Assembly: GCF_000485595.1 (NCBI RefSeq)
Contig: NW_014577294.1
Coordinates: 238,031 to 259,714, forward strand
DNA from: Priapulus caudatus
Lineage: Eukaryota > Priapulida > Priapulimorpha > Priapulimorphida > Priapulidae
Direction of reading: 5' to 3'
Length of the DNA: 21,684 bases
A program made the translations under genes and the position numbers. The notes beneath the pieces were generated by a model. That model had not been told where the DNA came from. It did no database searches and saw only the letters and a program-made list of their open reading frames with translations. Positions 10,331-18,658 of this stretch are shown here, in pieces (the stretch's first letter is position 1; every line of letters begins with the position of its first letter).

Positions 10331-13300
10331 CTTTTTAGTGCGATACATTGAATATTTTACGCCGTATTCGATTTTAAATGTCAGCAATAATTCCAAACTA
10401 ATTAGTTCCAATTATTTTAAATGATAAATTCATGATTGTAATACTCTCCAATTAAATCACAGTCTATCTGTGTAGCAGTGTGTTGGTAATTCCTTTTAAT
10501 TTGTGAATATTTTTAAAATATAGCATCCATGTTACTATCGAGCAGAAGTCGTAAAAATCTTGGATGCGTGAAAATTACTTCATGTGAAATTACCTTCTTC
10601 TTTGTCTTATCGGCTCCCGGGCTCACTTCTTCTTCCTCTTCATCGTGCTCCGCTGCTCCCTATGAGTATTCAATATTTACTGTTAGCATCGGAGAAGTTA
10701 TGAGAAAATCACATGCTAAGGTTCCCTATATACCTTCAGTGTTATAACCATGACCTACGTCTGTAACTGTATACATACACGCGTTGAATCTTATCGGCAT
10801 AAGAATCTATATTCCGTGATTGCCCTTTAGAGTGATCACCATTTGTTTATTATCACATTAAGTGGCAAACCTGGTGCCCCATCACTTTCTAGGTTAATTA
10901 CGTTAAAAAACTAACATTTTGATAGTTTTATCTATTTTCCATAGATTCGTTTTCTAATAAGTCACAACACCTGACAGATCTAGTGTGTTTCATTTTAAGC
11001 ATAATCATGCAGATTTAAAATCAGCATATATGACAATCATAATCACCGTTATAAAGAACACCAGACACTTAGCAGGTTCATAATCTATTCTCTTGGTGAA
11101 ATGCAAATGGAATACATAAACACGCGTGCAATTACTAAGGGTGCATTTATACTAAGGGTGCATGTAGTTTCAGCTATATAATGTCTAACTACATTTTACG
11201 TAGCATACACACGCCTACACGTAGACATGTATTTCCAAAAATAAATAAAGCTAGAAACATATACCTAGTCTTGCCTATTTTTGTTATTGCACATTTCATT
11301 TTAACAAATTAACCAGGGCATGAGAATATTACTTTTTATATTTACATACATAAATTATTAGGTATCAACATCTAAACAAGTAGTGTTTTTTTGTTTACAA
11401 TGTAAAATACTAACGCGTCGTGATATATAGGGCATGCATGACAGAGATTTGCTAACTCGAAAAATTTTACAATATAATGATACGGTAGGTTTTAAAACTG
11501 CAGATTTAACCGTTTTGCGGTTATCAGGATAATGTTGTAATTTTAAAACCTGACCTTCTTAATTTACATTAGTGAAATTATAAAGCATGAGCAGCCGACA
11601 TTTGTCAACCTATCGTTAACAGAACAGGCGAATGTCGTTTGCTCAATAAATATACGTCCTATTAAAATTAGTTCGACCTATCAGCTGCCTGTGGCTCATA
11701 GGGTCTATGTCTCCCAGGGTACTGCCGGAACGTACCCTGGGCACGGTCCGGTATACCGGAACGTACCCTGGTAACTATATTATATAGTTAGGGTTAGGGT
11801 TAGGGTTAGGGGTTAGGGTTAGGGTTAGGGTTAGGGTTAGGGAGTAGGCGTAGGCGATTCCCTAGACTCCTTAGTGGAGTAGGCGAGGTACGGTCCGGCA
11901 TATTAGATAGTACCAGGGTACGTTCCGGTATACCGGACCGTACCCAGGGTACGTTCCGGCAGTACCATGGGGGACATAGACGTGTACCCTCTCAGCCTAA
12001 CTGTGTTCGAACTTCGAATGCAGTCGATTCGAACACGGTTCTATTCATTCTATGTGGACTCCACGTGTGCTTTAGTGTTACCTACAGACAGACAGTGACG
12101 GACACTTCCACAGTCAACTGGTGGTTATTCCTCTACGAACGACTTGCTACACGAGAGAGTCAGTGACCGCAACGAACCTGATCGTCTGGTTTCTGCTGTG
12201 GTACAGCAGCGGGTTTCGAACCAACTTTCGTCGGTACTTCCTCTACTGTTTTTACCTCCGTCGTTTGTTTTTGCGCTGGTGGCTCTGCTGCCGTTTTTAC
12301 ATCGGGTCTTTCGTTTACCTTCTTTGGTTCTTCCTTCGGTTGCTCCTCCTTGGGCTTTTCGGCGGGTTTTGGCTCAACTTTCTTAGCTTCCTCCTTAGGC
12401 TTTTCGGCCGGTTTTGGTTCCTCTTTCTTTTGCTCTACCTTCTTTTTGGCCGGTTCTGTCTTCTCCTCTTGCTTCTCCTGTGGCTCATCCTTTGGCTTCT
12501 CTTCCTTCTTTTCTTCTGGTTTCTTCTTTTCTTCTGGTTTCTTCTTTGGCACCTTTGCTTTCTACTCGGGCAAACAAACTCCGTGTTACAGGAGCACGTT
12601 ACGCTAAATGTTTGACTTAAAACGAAGAAATAAAAGCCAATAAAACAATAACGATGCTTTGGTTATTATTTGATTGTCAGTTATTTAATCGTTTAATAAT
12701 CACGCTATTATTTTACGTGACGTTATGCATAATTAGGTATGATTAGCAGTCGCTACGTTATTGGATAACATTATAAGAAAAATTTTGCGCGGTGCAGTGT
12801 TCTAATTTACGTGCCCAATTCAACCGCAGTTTACATGCAGATATACTTATATATTGTTTTTGATTAAACGAGAGCAGTGGCTTCAGCAGCGAGAACATAC
12901 AAATCAGGGTATTAAATCGTGAATGCATTTTCCAGTTTAAACCATCAGGTCATATAGATAGCTGGCGCGTGTATCTGTTGTGTAATCTAGCAATTGAATT
13001 GGGCACTTTATGAATAGGGTATAGTAAAGAATGTCACCTACACTCTACAAAATAAAATATACATAATCCGTTCAACATACAGTTACATTGCAGGTTTACA
13101 CATATAAGCGCTCATCTCACTAGAAATCCTGGAAGATGGAGCATAGTTGACTAATTTATAATACAATACGTATGTGCATGCATTCCATATACTGTATTAT
13201 ACAGGTAAGAGTCTTAAATATAAATAAATTATCTGGCTGTGTACAAAATTCGCAATATATAATCACTAGATATTTCCACGTAAATTAGAAGACATGTAAA

Positions 13301-16300
13301 ATATATATTAGTAGATATTTGAACAGTACAGCGGCATGTATCGTACAAAGACACAGTGAGCAAAGGTAAACATAACATTTGTCATAAACCTCTTTCAAAG
13401 ATTTCCCATCTACTATAGGCACTAGGTTTCATGCACGCAACGCTGACAGGAAAGGTAAAGAAAAGGTAGAAGTTGTTGCTTTTTTATAGCAAATAAAAGA
13501 ACTGTAGATTGACAGATTTGCCATTATAGGTTATTTGTTTGCAACTACCCCTATCGTTCGCGCAATATGATTAGATGCCACCGTTAGGGTGCAGGCGTTT
13601 GTTTGAGATGTTTCCTGATATCCCACACATGTCGCCATGTTGGTTCTATGACGTAGACATCATAGGTTTTGGTTGCAAACAAATAAGCTGTAATGCCAAG
13701 TCAGTTAACACTATAAGCACAAACTTTTATAAAAAAGAAGTTTCTAGAAAGAGGAACGCGTGACGAGATTACCTAACCGCTACACAGAGTATATATGCAA
13801 CAAGTATGCAATTTTCGTTACAATGCGATTGTTTCTTGAGTATTCGCTTATGAAATTATTGGGAATTTCACATTCGTACAGGCACAAATGAATTATAATT
13901 AAAATTAATTATATTATACGATAGTTTCGTAATTGCGTAGACATTATACTTCAGGTAGAGCAGATTCTATATATATAACTTACCTCCTCTTCGTCCTTCT
14001 CAATGATTTCTGGTTCCTCGTCCTTCTTCTCTTCTAAAACAAGAACAAATAAAAATTAGTATCGTTATACTATCGTCTTTGCTAAATTATCATGAGTAAG
14101 CAACAACTTGATATGTCACACCTTGAATCCAAAATTCTCTTCACGGGTACACAGAACAGCTTAGTTATTTGCGTTATTTACTTGCTTATCTTCATTCATT
14201 CATTCATTTATTCATTTATTCAGTCGTTCGTTCGTTCGTTCTGTCGTGTGTTCGTTAGTTAGCTCATTCATTCATTAATTTATTCATTTATTCACTCATT
14301 TAATCTTGGGCTTCTTATTAATAAATGAAATTTAACAGTAGAAACATGACACAATTGCGACACAGGAGCAGTAGATGACAAGGATAGTTAATGCACGAGC
14401 GTCTATGCGATCATATCGTACCAACCTTCTATGTTAAGCTTAGCTGTTGTACTCTCGGTTCCCTTCTTATTAGTGGCTTCGCACTTCCACTCGCCGGAGT
14501 CGGACGGGCTTGCTTCCTGTATGCTCATACGGTATACCTCGCCATTCTGCGACACCTTGTAGTTCTTGGACGGCCTCACTGCCACGCCGTTTCTGTGTGA
14601 GACAAGGAGAGCAGTACAGCGTGATAGAATGGAACATCTCATCTGAGCTCATATGTGCGTAGCCTGTACCGTTTATGTCGAATATGTTTTATGTGTGATC
14701 AAGCCAGTATATAACAGTCATTCAAGGAAAAAAGGTTGTAGATCAGCGACGTGCACGTGACAAAGCACTTGCCGCCACGCATTACCGCGACTTCATTTCG
14801 TACCTGTACCACGTGACCTTCTCCGGATTGCCCTTGATCGATACCATGAAGTTGATGGAGTCGCCGGCTTTGCCAGACTGCGGGCGCAGCTTGGTGGCGA
14901 ATGACGGCTTAACTTTGTCATCAATCTTGATCTCGGTCCTAGATCACACAAAGAATGACGGTACGGTTTTAGCAGTTGTCGAGACAGGCTCGTGTACGAA
15001 GTATAGCTATGCGTCATTAGGATGTATATAAGTCTTACGGCCCCGCGATTATAGACTGATATGCGTGATTTATTAACATTGTAATTGTATAAGTAATTTT
15101 ATCGTCATTTGCCATATTTACGACTGTACTACTCGTAAATCATATATTACTATATAATAAAAAATATTTTACGATACATCTCTCGCGAGTTGTAAGATAA
15201 GTAGATATCTAATCGATAACTGCCACTTGCGTCAATTGAAGGATATCGTATTTTAGCTCACGTTACAGTTAAACTGATATTAGTGTTTGAATTCAGGTAC
15301 ATCCGAATTCTAATACCAAGTGTGAGCTTACTTTTCTTCTTCCGGTTCCTCGGGATCTGGTTCTTGTGGCTCTGAGAAATAGAAAACACATACGTACCAA
15401 GTCAGATAAAATAAATATCGTGAAAACAGGAGCGCGGTGGAAATAACCTAGATCCCTGCCGGGCTCCGATGATTACTGCCCTATAGTTATCAGAACTATC
15501 AGGCTAGATGCAGTTGATGTGTGCGTGTGCGTGTATGTGCGTGCGTGTTTGTGTTCATGTATGTGTGTGCGCGCGTGCGTGTATGCGTGTGCGTGTGCGT
15601 GTGCGTGTGCGTGTGCGTGTGCGTGTGCGTGCATGTGCGTATGCGTGTGTGCGTGAGTGCGTGCGTGCGTATGTGTGTTTATTCATTTATTCACTCATTT
15701 AATCTTGGGCTTCTTATTAATAAATGAAATTTAACAGTAGAAACATGACACAATTGCGACACAGGAGCAGTAGATGACAAGGATAGTTAATGCACGAGCG
15801 TCTATGCGATCATATCGTACCAACCTTCTATGTTAAGCTTAGCTGTTGTACTCTCGGTTCCCTTCTTATTGGTGGCTTCGCACTTCCACTCGCCGGAGTC
15901 GGACGGGCTTGCTTCCTGTATGCTCATACGGTATACCTCGCCATTCTGCGACACCTTGTAGTTCTTGGACGGCCTCACTGCCACGCCGTTTCTGTGTGAG
16001 ACAAGGAGAGCAGTACAGCGTGATAGAATGGAACATCTCATCTGAGCTCATATGTGCGTAGCCTGTACCGTTTATGTCGAATATGTTTTATGTGTGATCA
16101 AGCCAGTATATAACAGTCATTCAAGGAAAAAAGGTTGTAGATCAGCGACGTGCACGTGACAAAGCACTTGCCGCCACGCATTACCGCGACTTTATTTCGT
16201 ACCTGTACCACGTGACCTTCTCCGGATTGCCCTTGATCGATACCATGAAGTTGATGGAGTCGCTGGCTTTGCCAGACTGCGGGCGCAGCTTGGTGGCGAA

Positions 16301-17056
16301 TGACGGCTTAACTTTGTCATCAATCTTGATCTCGGTCCTAGATCACACAAAGAATGACGGTACGGTTTTAGCAGTTGTCGAGACAGGCTCGTGTACGAAG
16401 TATAGCTATGCGTCATTAGGATGTATATAAGTCTTACGGCCCCGCGATTATAGACTGATATGCGTGATTTATCAACATTGTAATTGTATAAGTAATTTTA
16501 TCGTCATTTGCCATATTTACGACTGTACTACTCGTAAATCATATATTACTATATAATAAAAAATATTTTACGATACATCTCTCGCGAGTTGTAAGATAGG
16601 TAGATATCTAATCGATAACTGCCACTTGCGTCAATTGAAGGATATCGTATTTTAGCTCACGTTACAGTTAAACTGATATTAGTGTTTGAATTCAGGTACA
16701 TCCGAATTCTAATACCAAGTGTGAGCTTACTTTTCTTCTTCCGGTTCCTCGGGATCTGGTTCTTGTGGCTCTGAGAAAGAGAAAACACATACGTACCAAG
16801 TCAGATAAAATAAATAACCTAGATCCCTGCCGGGCTCCGATGATTACTGCCCTATAGTTATCATAACTATCAGGCTAGATGCAGTTGATGTGTGCGTGTG
16901 CGTGTATGTGCGTGCGTGTTTGTGTTCATGTATGTGTGTGCGCGCGTGCGTGTATGCGTGTGCGTGTGCGTGTGCGTGTGCGTGTGCGTGTGCGTGTGCG
17001 TGTGCGTGCATGTGCGTATGCGTGTGTGCGTGAGTGCGTATGTGTGTGTGTGTGCG

Positions 17057-17116
<60 letters not shown>

Positions 17117-17666
17117 CGTGTGTGTGTGTGTGAGCGCGCGCAATCGTGCGTATATGCGTGTTTGTGAGAGTATGCGTGCGTGCGCGCGCTTGTGTTCGTG
17201 ATCGTAATTACAGGTGAGATTGGCCGCCTACCTTCGACGTTGACGTTGGTGCTCGTGTCCGCCTGTCCGTACTCGTTCTTCACGACGCACTTGTACATGC
17301 CGCTGTCTGATTTCTCCACATCTATCAGCTCCAGCGATAGGATGTAACCCTCTCCCTTCGGGTGCTTGATAATGTTTGTTTTGTGACGGCTATCAACCTG
17401 TATCATCCTGCAATGCGTATGGCAGACAGTGAAGACGTGCGGTGAAGTCTGACTATGACTATGTCTGTTGTGATTGTCGTTGGTTTATTGTCGCGGTTTG
17501 TTACGGTTAGCTTGCCACAGTCATTAGGAGTTACTTTAGGCTTCTGTACAAACGTCGGTGCCTGTCTTTTCTTTGGTTCCCATGCGGATTACGATGTTAC
17601 GATACTCATCATCATCATCATCGTCATCATCATAATCGTCGTCGTCGTTATTATCATTATTATTAT

Positions 17667-17740
<74 letters not shown>

Positions 17741-18607
17741 TTAAATCCGACCATGTTCTGTGATCGGTTACGCGTCCACTGCCGCGTCTCCCTTCCTACC
17801 TCGTTCCGTGGTACCAGTTGATCTGTCTCGGTTCTGTCTGGGACAGGAGCTCGCACTCAATGATTAGGGTTCTGCCTTTCCTCCTCTGTCTGATGATGGG
17901 CTCCGTATCAAACACGGGAGGAGGTTCCTTTGGTGCTCTATCGTAGGAAGAGAAAGCAAACATGTATAGACACGTGTTACCAACATTCGCTCTTTCAAAG
18001 AGCTGCATGTACTGTGTACTATATCTGTGCATGGCTCCTTTGTTCGCTAGATTCACAGTGTTTTACGCACGACGCGCGGACTGGTCGTCCAGCAAAAGAC
18101 CATTCATGTTACATCGTAGTTAGTATGCTACTCCGTCGAAATAATTTACGATATAGCCATGTTCTTGTGATTTATGAGGGTAATTATTATTATTATTATT
18201 ATTAATCGTTTATATTCCCACATATTAGCCTATTATTCTACGATAGAATACAATAATTTCATGATAAATGTTTTTCCAGGCGAAATCTTAAAACAAAGCA
18301 AGCAATAATCAGGCAGCGCTGTTATCAGTGCGATACATGTGCAGTGTGACTGTATACCCTTCAAAGTTGAGATTGATGTTCGCATTTGTCTCGCCAAGCT
18401 CGTTCTTCGCATTCGCCTTGTACTTGCCGGTGTCGCTGGCAATGACATTCTGCGTAATAGAACATGCCAACGTTCGCGTTATCATCCAGGAGACGAGTAT
18501 GGAACTTTTAAGATACGATATATGCGATTAAGATCATAAATAGAAGATCACATCAGACATGCGAGTAACTGTAGTTACGCTGTATAATATTCAGCATATT
18601 ACGCATG

Positions 18608-18658
<51 letters not shown>

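Larger units (their letters stand above)
10660..12177 (-). other. Intron carrying an inverted-repeat element
   Basis: This is the sequence between the two spacer exons on the minus strand. I see no further exon, although a short charged exon could be missed. It is AT-rich from 10740 to 11690, and then holds the element with a telomeric core at 11703-11981. Just beyond that is a 9-bp inverted repeat, GTGTTCGAA at 12003 and TTCGAACAC at 12028. Confidence 0.5.
14279..15677. repeat. Tandem duplication, left copy (1399 bp)
   Basis: This copy matches 15678 to about 17048 base for base at a constant offset of 1399, until a 28-base gap at about 15420 shifts the offset to 1371. I counted about seven substitutions. 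It carries the acidic linker exon 15332-15371 and the Ig exons 14804-14938 and 14426-14592. Confidence 0.95.
15678..17048. repeat. Tandem duplication, right copy
   Basis: This is the partner of 14279-15677. Compared with the left copy it lacks 28 bases, including GTGAAAACAGGAGCGCGG, just beyond the acceptor side of the linker exon. Its right end merges into a longer GT tract. Confidence 0.95.

Noticed and set aside
12003-12036. Possible tRNA or SINE promoter (GTTCGAATC on the minus strand resembles a B box)
   Set aside because: No A box is visible at the expected distance and no cloverleaf can be drawn. It is better seen as a small inverted repeat.
12121-12620. Plus-strand Phe/Leu-rich frames resembling membrane proteins
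   Set aside because: They are the complement of the Lys/Pro/Glu-rich exon on the minus strand, which has consistent splice phases and composition.
14403-16041. CRISPR-like or satellite array suggested by repeated identical frames
   Set aside because: There are only two copies 1399 bases apart, containing spliced exons. It is a tandem gene-segment duplication.
16844-17406. Long minus-strand frame with His-Thr repeats
   Set aside because: Only the first part (17232-17407) is an Ig exon. The rest is read-through past a good donor into a CA microsatellite.
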